From Caulobacteraceae bacterium (GTDB lineage Bacteria > Pseudomonadota > Alphaproteobacteria > Caulobacterales > Caulobacteraceae), in the NCBI GenBank assembly GCA_947475735.1, contig CANJLQ010000013.1, positions 1 to 64,000 of the forward strand: a stretch of 64,000 nt of DNA. The letters run 5' to 3'. The notes under the pieces were generated by a model. That model worked only from the letters and a program-made list of their open reading frames with translations, did no database searches and was not told the DNA's origin. The translations under genes and the position numbers were made by a program. This document shows, piece after piece, positions 35,350 to 43,120 of this stretch. Within the stretch, counting starts at the first letter, position 1. Each line of letters starts with the position of its first letter.

Positions 35350-35894
35350 TCCGCGAGGCCGTCCAGGACGATATCCCGGCCATCACGGCCCTGTATGGCC
35401 GGGAGGTGTTGACCGGCACGGCGACCTTCGAGCTGGAGCCCCCGTCTGCCGCCGAGATGACGGTCCGGTTTCAGGCAGTTCAAGCCAAGGGGTTGCCCTG
35501 GCTCGTCGCTGAGGTGGATGGGGCCTTCGCGGGCTATGCCTACGCCTCGCCGTTCAGGCCCCGCCCCGCCTATCGCTACGGCGTCGAAGGCTCGATCTAT
35601 GTCGAGGACCGGGCACGCGGTCGCGGCGTGGGGCGGGCGCTGCTGACGACGCTGATCGATCGCGTTCGGGGCCTCGGCCTACGCCACCTGATCGGCGCGA
35701 TCAGCGACAGCGAGACCTGCGAAGCCTCGCTGGCGCTGCATCGCTCGCTCGGGTTCCGGGCGGTCGGCCGCTACGCCCAGGTCGGCTGGAAGTTCGATCG
35801 CTGGCTGGACGTCCACCTGATGCAGCTGGACCTCGATCCTGCGGGCATCCCGCCCAGGGGCGCGGGGCTGGATCTCGGCGGCGGCCTGGCCTGA
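35346..35894 (+). CDS. GNAT N-acetyltransferase, phosphinothricin acetyltransferase-like
   Basis: The 182-residue acetyltransferase begins at a GTG overlapping the ptrB stop (GTGA). The sequence IREAVQDDIPAITALYGREVLTGTATFE and the acetyl-CoA-binding DRARGRGVGRALL place it in the Pat/YncA group, which acetylates amino-acid-like substrates such as methionine derivatives or phosphinothricin. Coupled translation with the peptidase may be accidental packing or may link peptide breakdown to amino acid modification. Confidence 0.85.
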   Translation: MIREAVQDDIPAITALYGREVLTGTATFELEPPSAAEMTVRFQAVQAKGLPWLVAEVDGAFAGYAYASPFRPRPAYRYGVEGSIYVEDRARGRGVGRALLTTLIDRVRGLGLRHLIGAISDSETCEASLALHRSLGFRAVGRYAQVGWKFDRWLDVHLMQLDLDPAGIPPRGAGLDLGGGLA

Positions 35895-35897
35895 GCC

Positions 35898-36356
35898 TCA
35901 GTGTGGCGCGATGTCGGCCGGCGGCGTCATCAGCCAAGGAGCGAGCCGGAACCGCCGCGGCGCCGTGCCCACGGTCCGGTGCAGGATGAACTGGCGCGCA
36001 AACCCGACCACGGCCTGGATCGTCTGGGCGTCGAACGGCTTGCACACGGCACCGAGCGCGCCGGCGAAACCCTCGGGAATCTGCTCGGGGTTGGCGGTCA
36101 GGAAGACCACGGCCGTGCCGTGCTCGCTGACCAGCCGTTGCGCGATCTGCGGGCCCGTCAGGCCATCGAGGAGATTGACGTCAACCAGCGCCAGGGACGG
36201 CCGTTCACGCTCGGCTATGGCGAACGCGCCTTCCCTGTCCATGGCGCAGCCGACCACGTCGCAGCCCAGATCTCCGAGCACGAGCTCCAGCTCCATCGCA
36301 AGAATGGCCTGATCCTCGACGATCATGACCCGAAGGTCATAGGCCTCTTCAACCAC
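35898..36356 (-). CDS. single-domain response regulator receiver
   Basis: The protein has about 152 residues, almost entirely a CheY-like receiver. The acidic pocket is IVEDQ, the phospho-acceptor Asp59 lies in ALVDVNLLDG, the switch Thr in VFLTAN and the Lys in VCKPFD. A short tail with no DNA-binding domain follows. The GTG at 36356 is my choice; a TTG at 36413 (ORF track) and an ATG at 36326 are alternatives. It is divergent from the histidine-kinase-like gene, suggesting a signalling pair. Confidence 0.85.
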   Translation of the reverse strand: MVEEAYDLRVMIVEDQAILAMELELVLGDLGCDVVGCAMDREGAFAIAERERPSLALVDVNLLDGLTGPQIAQRLVSEHGTAVVFLTANPEQIPEGFAGALGAVCKPFDAQTIQAVVGFARQFILHRTVGTAPRRFRLAPWLMTPPADIAPH

Positions 36357-36481
36357 GCGCGCCCATTCCAACCCTACGGTTAATCTTACTGTGTCGGTTA
36401 CCGGACACTGCAAACGCGCGCTTGGCGAAAGGGTTCACCCTGGCGTATTGAAAAGTCAGTATTTCAACGCCCGGGGGGCGA

Positions 36482-37084
36482 ATGACCGCCGACGCGGAAA
36501 TCCGGATCGCCGAGCTCGAGCGGCGGCTGCTGGGGGGCTATCAGCTGCTCCAGGCGCTTGTCGGGATCCGGCTGCGAAGCGTCACCGATCCCGAGAGCCG
36601 TCGTCATCTCACCTGGCTGAGCGACGTGGTGGCTGCGATGGGGCTTCTGACCCGGCGCACGGCCGAAGGCGGCCCGGTCGATTTCGCCGCCTATCTGGAG
36701 GACGCGGCCGGCTTCTGGCAACGAGCCTGCGAGGGCCGGGCCATCCGGATCGATATCCGCGCGGCGGCCGCCGACCTGCCCGAGAGCCACGCTCTGCCGC
36801 TGGCCATCATCCTGCATGAACTGATGTCGAACTGCGTGCGGCATGCCTTTCCGGCGGATCGGCGCGGCTCGGTCGCCATCGCCTATTCGCGGGCGTCCGA
36901 CGGCGTCAGCCTGGTGGTGCGCGATTCGGGCGTCGGGGCGGCAGACCTGGTCCACGGCGACGGTCTGGCGCTGGTCGAAGGGCTGGTGGCCCATCTGGGC
37001 GGCGCGATGGCGATCGAATCCGCACCTGAGAGCGGTGTCGGGGTGCGGGTCAGACTGCCGATCCGTAGCGAACGCCCGCACTGA
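36482..37084 (+). CDS. HWE/HisKA_2-type histidine-kinase-like protein lacking the phospho-His
   Basis: The 200-residue protein has a dimerisation helix pair and an HATPase domain of the HWE/HisKA_2 type: N-box LHELMSNCVRHAFP, G1 region VRDSGVGA and GDGLALVEGLVAHLGG. The family signature HHRVKNNLQ, which holds the phospho-accepting His, is replaced by ERRLLGGYQ, while the following block (LRSVTDPESRRHL) still matches. No sensor domain is present. It may be an ATP-binding partner or phosphatase for the neighbouring receiver rather than an autokinase. Confidence 0.82.
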   Translation: MTADAEIRIAELERRLLGGYQLLQALVGIRLRSVTDPESRRHLTWLSDVVAAMGLLTRRTAEGGPVDFAAYLEDAAGFWQRACEGRAIRIDIRAAAADLPESHALPLAIILHELMSNCVRHAFPADRRGSVAIAYSRASDGVSLVVRDSGVGAADLVHGDGLALVEGLVAHLGGAMAIESAPESGVGVRVRLPIRSERPH

Positions 37085-37126
37085 CGAGTGCGCGTCATCG
37101 CTGCCAAGGCGGTGAGGGAGCGGCGG

Positions 37127-37200
37127 TGGCTGGGGAACTAGGACTCGAACCTAGAATGACGGTACCAAAAACCGGAGTGTTACCATTACACCATTCCCCA
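37127..37200 (-). tRNA. tRNA-Gln (anticodon TTG)
   Basis: The reverse strand folds as a full cloverleaf. The acceptor TGGGGAA pairs with TTCCCCA. The D-arm is GTGTAATGGTAACAC. The anticodon loop TTTTGGT carries TTG. The T-arm is CTAGG-TTCGAGT-CCTAG, and CCA is encoded. The start TGGGGAA is typical of bacterial tRNA-Gln. Confidence 0.95.
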
Positions 37201-37356
37201 GCAGGACCGGCGCACCGGGACCCTGAGGCCCCGGGAGGCGGTCAGATACGCCAAGGTCGGAGGCGATGCAACACCCGCCCGGACGACTATTTCAGAGACC
37301 TGCCGAACGTCGCTTGCAGCCCCCGGAGCCCCTCGCTATAAGCCGCGTCCTTAAGT

Positions 37357-37433
37357 CGGAGTGTGGCTCAGTCTGGTAGAGCACTGCGTTCGGGACGCAG
37401 GGGTCGGAGGTTCGAATCCTCTCACTCCGACCA
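37357..37433 (+). tRNA. tRNA-Pro (anticodon CGG)
   Basis: The sequence folds with acceptor CGGAGTG/CACTCCG and D-arm GCTCAGTCTGGTAGAGC. The anticodon stem CTGCG/CGCAG encloses TTCGGGA (anticodon CGG). The T-arm is GGAGG-TTCGAAT-CCTCT, the discriminator is A and CCA is encoded. The C1 start is characteristic of bacterial tRNA-Pro. Confidence 0.95.
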
Positions 37434-37463
37434 TTTCTTTCTTGCCGGATCCCGCCGGCGTCC

Positions 37464-38072
37464 TCAGCCGTTCGGACCGGGCCGGTAGCGGTCCTCGAGC
37501 TCTTCCACCCAGGGGCCGTCCCGGTCGTCGTCGACGCGATATAGCGTCAGACCATCGCCCAGAAGCCTGCCTTCGATGAACAGCAGCCTCGCGAGCGGGC
37601 GGCTGCCGTTGTCGTACAAGACGATGTCCCCCTGATCCTGGCCGTAGTAGCGGATCGCGTCGAAGCGGCGCGGGCAGTCGGTGCGCTCGACGCCTCTGAG
37701 GCCGAAGATCCCGCCCCGATCGCGCAGGGTCAGCACACACTCCGACGCGTCACGGCTGCCGTCGTCCAGCCGCCACTCACCGAAAACCTCCGCCGTCTCC
37801 AGGACCGGGTTGGCGCGTCGCTGGAGCGCAATCGATTCGGGTGACCGGCGCGGCGCATTGGCTCCGGCGATCGCCCCGGCGAGCGCGCCGATAGCGGCCT
37901 CGCTGTCGAAGTTGGCGGACGAGCTGCGCGACCGCGTCGTCGTCGTGGTGCGGTTGCCCTCGCGTTCGACGGTGGTCGTCGTCGTGGTCGTGCTCGACGA
38001 CTGGGCGAAGCCGGGACCGGTCACGGCAACGGCTGCGAGCGCCAGAAGTGTGGTGGCGAGCTTGATCATCAT
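37464..38072 (-). CDS. secreted protein with an AprI/Inh-like protease-inhibitor domain
   Basis: The gene encodes 202 residues with a signal peptide ending in GFAQ. A low-complexity Ser/Thr stretch follows (SSSTTTTTTTV) and then a Gly/Ala-rich segment. The C-terminal 100 residues (GEWRLDDGSRD, CVLTLRDRGG, CPRRFDAIRYYGQ, GDIVLYDNGSRPLARL) resemble the eight-stranded AprI/Inh metalloprotease inhibitor fold with its conserved cysteine pair. Family membership is by pattern only. It would act in the periplasm. Confidence 0.65.
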   Translation of the reverse strand: MMIKLATTLLALAAVAVTGPGFAQSSSTTTTTTTVEREGNRTTTTTRSRSSSANFDSEAAIGALAGAIAGANAPRRSPESIALQRRANPVLETAEVFGEWRLDDGSRDASECVLTLRDRGGIFGLRGVERTDCPRRFDAIRYYGQDQGDIVLYDNGSRPLARLLFIEGRLLGDGLTLYRVDDDRDGPWVEELEDRYRPGPNG

Positions 38073-38118
38073 GTCCTCCCGAGCGAGACCTTCACGCTAG
38101 TTTGGCGGCATCGGGCAA

Positions 38119-39132
38119 TCAACGTTCGGTGGCCACACGGGACAGCCGCGCGCCGACGGCTTCGATCGTTCGGTCTGAAAGCGCCCTGCGTCGCGCCAGC
38201 AGGTCGGGCGAACCGGCGTCGTAGTCGGCCATCAGACGACGCACGAAGGAGCCGTCGCGAACCTCGGTCAGGACCGCGTCCATCGCCCCACGCGCGGCGT
38301 CGCCTATGACGCGCGGGCCGGTCAGATAGGCCCCGTACTCGGCGGTGTTGGAGATCTTGGCGAAGGCCCCAGCGACGCCGCGTTCGTACATCAGGTCGGT
38401 CACCAGCTTGACCTCGTAGAAGCATTCGAACCAGGCGACCTCGGGCGGGTAGCCGGCGTCGACCAGCTTCATGAAGGCCGCGTCGATCAGCTCGGCGACG
38501 CCGCCGCACAGGACCACCTGTTCGCCGAATAGGTCGCTCTCGCATTCGGCGGCGAAGGTGGTTTCCAGGATGCCCTTGCGTCCACAGCCCAAGGCCGCCG
38601 CATAGGAAAGGCCCAGCGCATGGGCACCGCCCGTCGCGTCCTGGTGCACGCCGAACAGGCAGAAGACCCCCTCCCCCGCCTCGTACAGGTCACGGATGCG
38701 CGGACCGATGCCCTTGGGGGAGGCCAGGACAACGTCGAGGTCCGAGCGGGGCGTGACAAGGCCGAACCGGACCGACAGGCCGTGGGCGAAGATCAGGGCT
38801 GCGCCCGGCCGGATGTTGGGCTCGATCTCGTCGCGGTACAGGTCGCGGTGAGCCTCGTCGGAGACCATGACGGCGACGACATCGGCCCCAGACGTCGCCT
38901 CCCCCGCCGTCTGAACGCTGAAGCCGTCAGTCTCCGCCCTCGCTCGCGTCGTCGAGCCCGCCTTCAGCCCCACGACGATGCCGGCGACGCCGCTGTCACG
39001 CAGGTTCAGCGCGTGAGTGCGGCCCTGGCTGCCGTAGCCGATGACGGCGACGCGTTTGCCGCGGATGATCGACAGGTCGCAGTCCTTGTCCTTGAAGACA
39101 GGCAGAGGGGGGGACGATAGGGTCTGGCTCAT
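38119..39132 (-). CDS. ilvC: ketol-acid reductoisomerase, divergent class I form
   Basis: The 337-residue protein has the NADP-binding VAVIGYGSQGRTHALNLRDSG, the FAHGLSVRFGL strand, and the metal-site regions LETTFAAECESDLFGEQ and YFECxxE-like WFECFYEVKL. These identify it as KARI, the second enzyme of valine/isoleucine synthesis. Usually strict blocks deviate: ASPKGIGPRIRDLYEAG replaces the usual APKGPGHxVRxEY, and VSDEAHRDLY is unusual. It is not next to ilvBN. It could be a second, specialised KARI. Its start codon overlaps that of the divergent DUF924 gene. Confidence 0.85.
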   Translation of the reverse strand: MSQTLSSPPLPVFKDKDCDLSIIRGKRVAVIGYGSQGRTHALNLRDSGVAGIVVGLKAGSTTRARAETDGFSVQTAGEATSGADVVAVMVSDEAHRDLYRDEIEPNIRPGAALIFAHGLSVRFGLVTPRSDLDVVLASPKGIGPRIRDLYEAGEGVFCLFGVHQDATGGAHALGLSYAAALGCGRKGILETTFAAECESDLFGEQVVLCGGVAELIDAAFMKLVDAGYPPEVAWFECFYEVKLVTDLMYERGVAGAFAKISNTAEYGAYLTGPRVIGDAARGAMDAVLTEVRDGSFVRRLMADYDAGSPDLLARRRALSDRTIEAVGARLSRVATER

Positions 39133-39673
39133 GCCCGGTCTCATAACGCCTTCCACCATCGTCGGCTTCTGAAAAGAGGCGGGCCCGGGCCGCTGGTACA
39201 AGAAGGACCCGCAGTTCGACTGGCGGGTGCGCGAGGAGATGCGGGCCGCCCATTTCGCCGCCGCGCGGCGTCAGCTGGACGACTGGATGGGCACGGCCGA
39301 GGGGGCCCTGGCCCTGATGATCGTGCTGGATCAGTACCCCCGGAACAGCTTTCGCGGCACGGCGCATCAGTTCGCGACCGACCCTCTGGCCCTGATGTTC
39401 GCCCGGGACGCCATCGCGCGCGGCTATCCGGCGGCGTTTGACCCCGATTTGCGCCAGTTCCTGTTCATGCCGCTGATGCACTCGGAGGATCTGGCCGATC
39501 AGGACGCGCTGCTGCCGCTGGTCGCCGACATGCCGGAGACGCTGAAGTTCGCCCGCGTCCACCGGGACATCATCGTGCGCTTCGGGCGGTTTCCGCACCG
39601 GAACGCGGCCCTGGGGCGGGAGACGACGGCCGAGGAGCAGGCCTTCCTGGATCAGGGCGGGTTCGGGGGTTAA
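39131..39673 (+). pseudogene. DUF924-family gene interrupted by an in-frame TGA
   Basis: Reading from the ATG at 39131 gives MPGLITPSTIVGF, then TGA (39170-39172), then KEAGPGRWYKKDPQFDWRVRE. The stop stands exactly where DUF924 proteins have the conserved Trp of their FW motif, so a single G-to-A change (TGG to TGA) explains it. The rest, to GRETTAEEQAFLDQGGF, is a complete DUF924 domain (VLDQYPRNSFRG, FPHRNAALGR). The ORF track shows only the part from a GTG at 39227. A truncated protein could still be made from internal starts. Confidence 0.82.
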
Positions 39674-39678
39674 GCTCC

Positions 39679-39714
39679 GTTGGACTCGCCGGACACCGAG
39701 TCCAACGGGTGCAA
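39679..39714. repeat. TTGGACTCG hairpin repeat, copy 2
   Basis: GTTGGACTCG and CGAGTCCAAC form a 10-bp stem around an 8-base loop, followed by GGGTGCAA. The same stem, a similar loop ending in CAC and the same GGGTGCAA appear on the minus strand at 32235-32269. This copy lies six bases after the DUF924 stop codon. Confidence 0.75.
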
Positions 39715-39893
39715 CTCCTGATGCTGAGGGTGAGAAGTCGGGCCTATCGCGCTGAATTTGGACAGACCGCGTCTGGTGTGTAGCCAGATCGGGTGTGCAG
39801 TGTTTGGACTCTGGCCTGCGACAATCCACACGAATCGGCCGCCGGACGACGCCAACGCTTGGCGATCCGGTGATTCGCTTTCAACGTGGTCGG

Positions 39894-40751
39894 ATGACCG
39901 CCCTGGCCCAACTGGATGACCTGCAAGCTCGCATGGCGGCCGCGCCCGCCGACCATCCCGAGTTCCAGTATCTGAACCTGCTGCGCGACATCCTGGACAA
40001 CGGAACGCGCCGGGACGACCGGACGGGCACGGGGACGCTGGGCGTCTTCGGCCGACAGATGCGGTTCGACCTGTCGAAGGGCTTTCCACTGCTGACCACC
40101 AAGAAGCTGCATCTGCGGTCGATCATCGTCGAGCTGCTGTGGTTCCTGCGGGGCGAGACCAACGTCGCCTGGCTGCGCGAGAACGGCTGCACCATCTGGG
40201 ACGAATGGGCCGACGAGGCGGGTGAGCTGGGGCCTGTCTATGGCAAGCAGTGGCGGTCGTGGGCGGCGCCCAATGGCCAGTCGATCGACCAGATCGCGCG
40301 CCTGATCGAGGGGCTGAAGACCGACCCCAACAGCCGCCGCCATATCGTGTCCGCCTGGAACCCGGCCGACATCGAGGACATGGCCCTGCCGCCCTGTCAC
40401 TGCCTGTTCCAGTTCTTTGTCGCCGGCGGGAAGCTGAGTTGCCAGCTATATCAGCGCTCGGCCGACGTGTTCCTGGGCGTGCCGTTCAACATCGCGTCCT
40501 ATGCCCTGCTGACGATGATGGTGGCCAAGGTGACGGGGCATCACCCCGGTGAGTTCGTCCACACCTTCGGCGACGCGCACCTGTATCTGAACCACGTCGA
40601 GCAGGCGGAACTGCAACTGGCCCGGCAACCGCTGGCGTTCCCGACGATGACCGTGGCGGATCGGCGGGACGTGTTCGCGTTCGAGGCCGCGGACTTCGTG
40701 CTGTCAGACTATCAGGCGCACCCGCACATCAAGGCCCCGGTCGCGATCTAA
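39894..40751 (+). CDS. thyA: thymidylate synthase
   Basis: The 285-residue enzyme makes dTMP from dUMP with methylene-tetrahydrofolate. Conserved blocks are [27 protein letters not shown], the nucleophile loop [12 protein letters not shown], the arginine/dUMP block [16 protein letters not shown] and [12 protein letters not shown]. The ATG at 39894 gives the family N-terminus. folA follows but is separated by an atypical 670-base insertion. Confidence 0.96.
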   Translation: MTALAQLDDLQARMAAAPADHPEFQYLNLLRDILDNGTRRDDRTGTGTLGVFGRQMRFDLSKGFPLLTTKKLHLRSIIVELLWFLRGETNVAWLRENGCTIWDEWADEAGELGPVYGKQWRSWAAPNGQSIDQIARLIEGLKTDPNSRRHIVSAWNPADIEDMALPPCHCLFQFFVAGGKLSCQLYQRSADVFLGVPFNIASYALLTMMVAKVTGHHPGEFVHTFGDAHLYLNHVEQAELQLARQPLAFPTMTVADRRDVFAFEAADFVLSDYQAHPHIKAPVAI

Positions 40752-40820
40752 GCTGCGCGTGGCAGCTTTACGACCCACCAAGTTGGAACTAGAACAAAGC
40801 CGCAACCATAGGAGCAAAAC

Positions 40821-41000
40821 ATGGCTGGTTCTTCAGGCGCGAAACCGCCCGTTCGGGTCTTCCTTGCTGATTCGGTTTCCACTGCACGTCAGGTCGCTAC
40901 GTCACCAACTCCCCAAGCTGCGACCACGCCGCTTAAGGTCCAGGGCAGCGTATCGACCACCAGCCAGATCGCTAAACCACCAACAAAATCCGGCGGTTGA
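40821..41000 (+). CDS. 59-residue hypothetical protein in the thyA-folA insertion
   Basis: A TAGGAGC ribosome-binding site stands 4-6 bases before this ATG. The product is a Ser/Thr/Pro/Ala/Val-rich, low-complexity peptide (MAGSSGAKPPVRVFLADSVS...) with no cysteine and no membrane helix. It is absent from the supplied ORF track, whose longer frame covers the same bases. The next ORF starts two bases after the stop. I do not recognise the protein. Confidence 0.5.
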   Translation: MAGSSGAKPPVRVFLADSVSTARQVATSPTPQAATTPLKVQGSVSTTSQIAKPPTKSGG

Positions 41001-41001
41001 T

Positions 41002-41433
41002 TTGGAGCCGCGGGACTACATTGCCCTGGCGTCTACCGGCATCACAACGCTATCCCTGTTAGTCGCCGCGCTAGCCTTTACTCGCACTTCGCTCACGAAC
41101 GAGTTCAATCTATGCAGGAGCTTGTCGGAAGAGATCGAAACCCGGTGGGCCCTGTTGCACAGTGAGACTGAGCCAGCAGCTTATTACGACAAGCTCGTGG
41201 ACTTGCTGAATCACTACGAGCGAGCAGCTATGTACATCAACAGCGTAACATTATTTCGCTCGCGCAGTTTCATTGGACTCAAGAAGCAGATGGTCGAGTC
41301 TCTCGTTCGCAATTGGAACGAGGAAGCCTTTCAGACATGCTTCGAGACCCGCTGCAGCTCGCAAGATACTTTTACTGAAATCAAAACATTACTTTGCAGA
41401 GAAGGTCACGTGAGGGTGCTTGCGTGTATTTAG
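41002..41433 (+). CDS. hypothetical single-pass membrane protein in the thyA-folA insertion
   Basis: From a TTG at 41002 the ORF encodes 143 residues. One N-terminal membrane helix (YIALASTGITTLSLLVAALAF) is followed by a soluble, helical, charged region with aromatic residues (YYDKLVDLLNHYERAAMYI). The upstream part of the ORF-track frame (40759-41001) overlaps the better-supported small ORF and is probably not translated. Codon use is far more AT-rich than in thyA or folA, a sign of transfer. The last ten bases overlap folA. Confidence 0.55.
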   Translation: MEPRDYIALASTGITTLSLLVAALAFTRTSLTNEFNLCRSLSEEIETRWALLHSETEPAAYYDKLVDLLNHYERAAMYINSVTLFRSRSFIGLKKQMVESLVRNWNEEAFQTCFETRCSSQDTFTEIKTLLCREGHVRVLACI

Positions 41434-41942
41434 CCCTGGTCGTCGCGCGGGCCCGCAACGGCGTCATCGGTCGGGATGGCGACCTGCCCTGGCGGCTGCG
41501 GAGCGACCTGCAGCGGTTCAAGGCGATCACGCTCGGCAAGCCCTGCATCATGGGGCGGTCGACCTGGGAGAGCTTGCCGCTCAAGCCCCTGCCCGGCCGG
41601 CTGAACCTCGTCCTGACGCGGGACCTGTCCTACGAGGAGGCGGGCAAGGCCAATGGGGCAGTCGTGTGCTCCAACCTGGCCGATGCGGTCGACATCGCGC
41701 GAGAGACCGCCGAGGACGACGGGGTCGAGGAGATCTGCGTGATCGGCGGAACGGCCCTGTTCGAGGCGACCCTGCCCCGCGCGCGGCGTCTTTACATCAC
41801 CGAAGTCGAGGCCGAGCCGGAGGGGGACGCCTGGTTTCCGGCCTTCGACGAAAGCCTCTTTGCCGAGACGATGAACGAGCGGCATGATGCGGGCGACAAG
41901 GACGACCACGCCTTCACCTTCCGGGTTCTGGACCGCATCTGA
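41424..41942 (+). CDS. folA: dihydrofolate reductase
   Basis: The 172-residue enzyme reduces dihydrofolate released by ThyA. Typical blocks are VVARARNGVIGRDGDLPWRL, the LGKPCIMGRSTWESLP strand and IGGTALFEATLPRARRLYITEV. A GTG at 41424 gives the normal N-terminus. Its start overlaps the end of the inserted hypothetical gene, so it may be translated from the same message. Confidence 0.95.
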   Translation: MYLALVVARARNGVIGRDGDLPWRLRSDLQRFKAITLGKPCIMGRSTWESLPLKPLPGRLNLVLTRDLSYEEAGKANGAVVCSNLADAVDIARETAEDDGVEEICVIGGTALFEATLPRARRLYITEVEAEPEGDAWFPAFDESLFAETMNERHDAGDKDDHAFTFRVLDRI

Positions 41943-41959
41943 GATCAGGAGTCGCCGCC

Positions 41960-42277
41960 ATGCTGACCTCGACCACCAACGACATTTCCGGCCACCGGAT
42001 CGTGCGCCACATCGGTGTGGTGCGGGGCGTGACCGTGCGGTCGCGGAACCTGGTGTCCGACGCCATCGGCGGGGTGCAGTCGATGCTGGGCGGACGCGTC
42101 GGAGCCTATGTGAAGCTGGCCGAAGCCGGGCGCCAGGAAGCGTTCGACCTGCTGATCGAACACGCCCGCGCGGCGGGTGCCAACGCGATCCTGGCCATCC
42201 GCTATGAGTCCAACGAGATCATGCCGGGTGTGACCGAGGTTCTGGCCTATGGGACGGCGGTGGTGGTCGAAAAATAG
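41960..42277 (+). CDS. YbjQ family (UPF0145) protein
   Basis: The 105-residue protein has the pattern of the heavy-metal-binding-like YbjQ family: TNDISGHRIVRHIGVVRGVTVR, the RGxSLG-equivalent SRNLVSDAIGGV, and GANAILAIRYESNEI. It forms pentamers in known structures and its function is unclear. It lies 17 bases after folA. Its stop codon is the first bases of the heptamer repeat at 42274-42366. Confidence 0.88.
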   Translation: MLTSTTNDISGHRIVRHIGVVRGVTVRSRNLVSDAIGGVQSMLGGRVGAYVKLAEAGRQEAFDLLIEHARAAGANAILAIRYESNEIMPGVTEVLAYGTAVVVEK

Positions 42278-42366
42278 GGATTAGGGATTAGGGATTAGAG
42301 CCAAAGGGCCAGAGGCAGAGCGGTTAGGCGCGCACAGACCATGCCTAATCCCTAATCCCTAATCCC
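42274..42366. repeat. GGGATTA heptamer inverted repeat between convergent genes
   Basis: Three GGGATTA units (42277-42297) are mirrored by three TAATCCC units (42346-42366). With one flanking base this is a perfect 22-bp inverted repeat around a 46-base loop. The stop codons of both convergent genes lie in it: YbjQ ends at 42277, and the sterol desaturase reads its last residues GIRD and its stop from the right arm. It may work as a bidirectional transcription stop. Confidence 0.85.
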
Positions 42367-43094
42367 TTCGCTTCCGGCATCGCGTCGGTCCCGCAGACCC
42401 GGTCCCAGAAGCGGAAGTAGAGGCCGAAGTTCGTCTTCATATGAGTGTGGTGGCGGCTGTGGTGGGTCGCGGTGATCAGCTCTGACCCCACACGGCCGCG
42501 CACCCAGCGATCAGGCCACATCTCCCAGCCGCAATGGTTCATGACGGCGGTCGCGGTCATGAAGGCCAGCATCACCGCCAGCATCCAGAGGTTCATCGGG
42601 ATCACGAAGGCCAGTAGCGGCAGGAGCCACGCCGTCAGCGCCGCCTCGGCCGGGTCGAAGGCGAAGCTGGCGAAGGGGCTGGGGTCGCGGGCGCGGTGAT
42701 GGGCGGCATGAGCCCAGGGGAAGAACCGGCGATCGTGCAGCAAGCGATGCGTCCAGTAATAGTGGGTGTCCTGGATCACCAGCAGCAGGACGAAGCTGAC
42801 CGGCAGCCACCACAGCGGATAGGCCGCCGGATCGACGTAGATCATCGTGCCGCCCGCCTTCCAAGCCTCCAGGGCGATGGCGGCCGGCAAGGCATAGATC
42901 GGCGTGGACATCAGCGAGAACTTGATCTCGTGCGCGATCAGCTTTCGCGACGGGCGCTCGCGGTTCAGCCGCGTGCCGACGCCCTTGGCCCTGCCCCAGG
43001 TCAGCCACCACACCCCGCCCGCGATCAGCAAATAGCGCGCCCCGATAATGAGGGTCAGCCAGACGGTGGTGACGAGGACAGCGGTGACGGTCAT
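42345..43094 (-). CDS. sterol desaturase/fatty acid hydroxylase family protein
   Basis: The 249-residue membrane protein has histidine boxes HYYWTHRLLH, AHAAHHRARD and HHSRHHTH that hold a di-iron centre, and four to five hydrophobic segments. Members hydroxylate or desaturate lipids, including carotenoids and hopanoids. The substrate is unknown. The last residues (GLGIRD) come from the heptamer repeat, so the original C-terminus may have been altered. It follows the OYE gene on the minus strand. Confidence 0.85.
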   Translation of the reverse strand: MTVTAVLVTTVWLTLIIGARYLLIAGGVWWLTWGRAKGVGTRLNRERPSRKLIAHEIKFSLMSTPIYALPAAIALEAWKAGGTMIYVDPAAYPLWWLPVSFVLLLVIQDTHYYWTHRLLHDRRFFPWAHAAHHRARDPSPFASFAFDPAEAALTAWLLPLLAFVIPMNLWMLAVMLAFMTATAVMNHCGWEMWPDRWVRGRVGSELITATHHSRHHTHMKTNFGLYFRFWDRVCGTDAMPEAKGLGIRD

Positions 43095-43120
43095 GACGCC
43101 AGTCTAGACGCGTGTTCGCC

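Noticed and set aside
37126-37579. Short ORFs reading LGLEPRMTVP and GVGGSNPLTP
   Set aside because: Translations of the tRNA-Gln and tRNA-Pro genes, not proteins.
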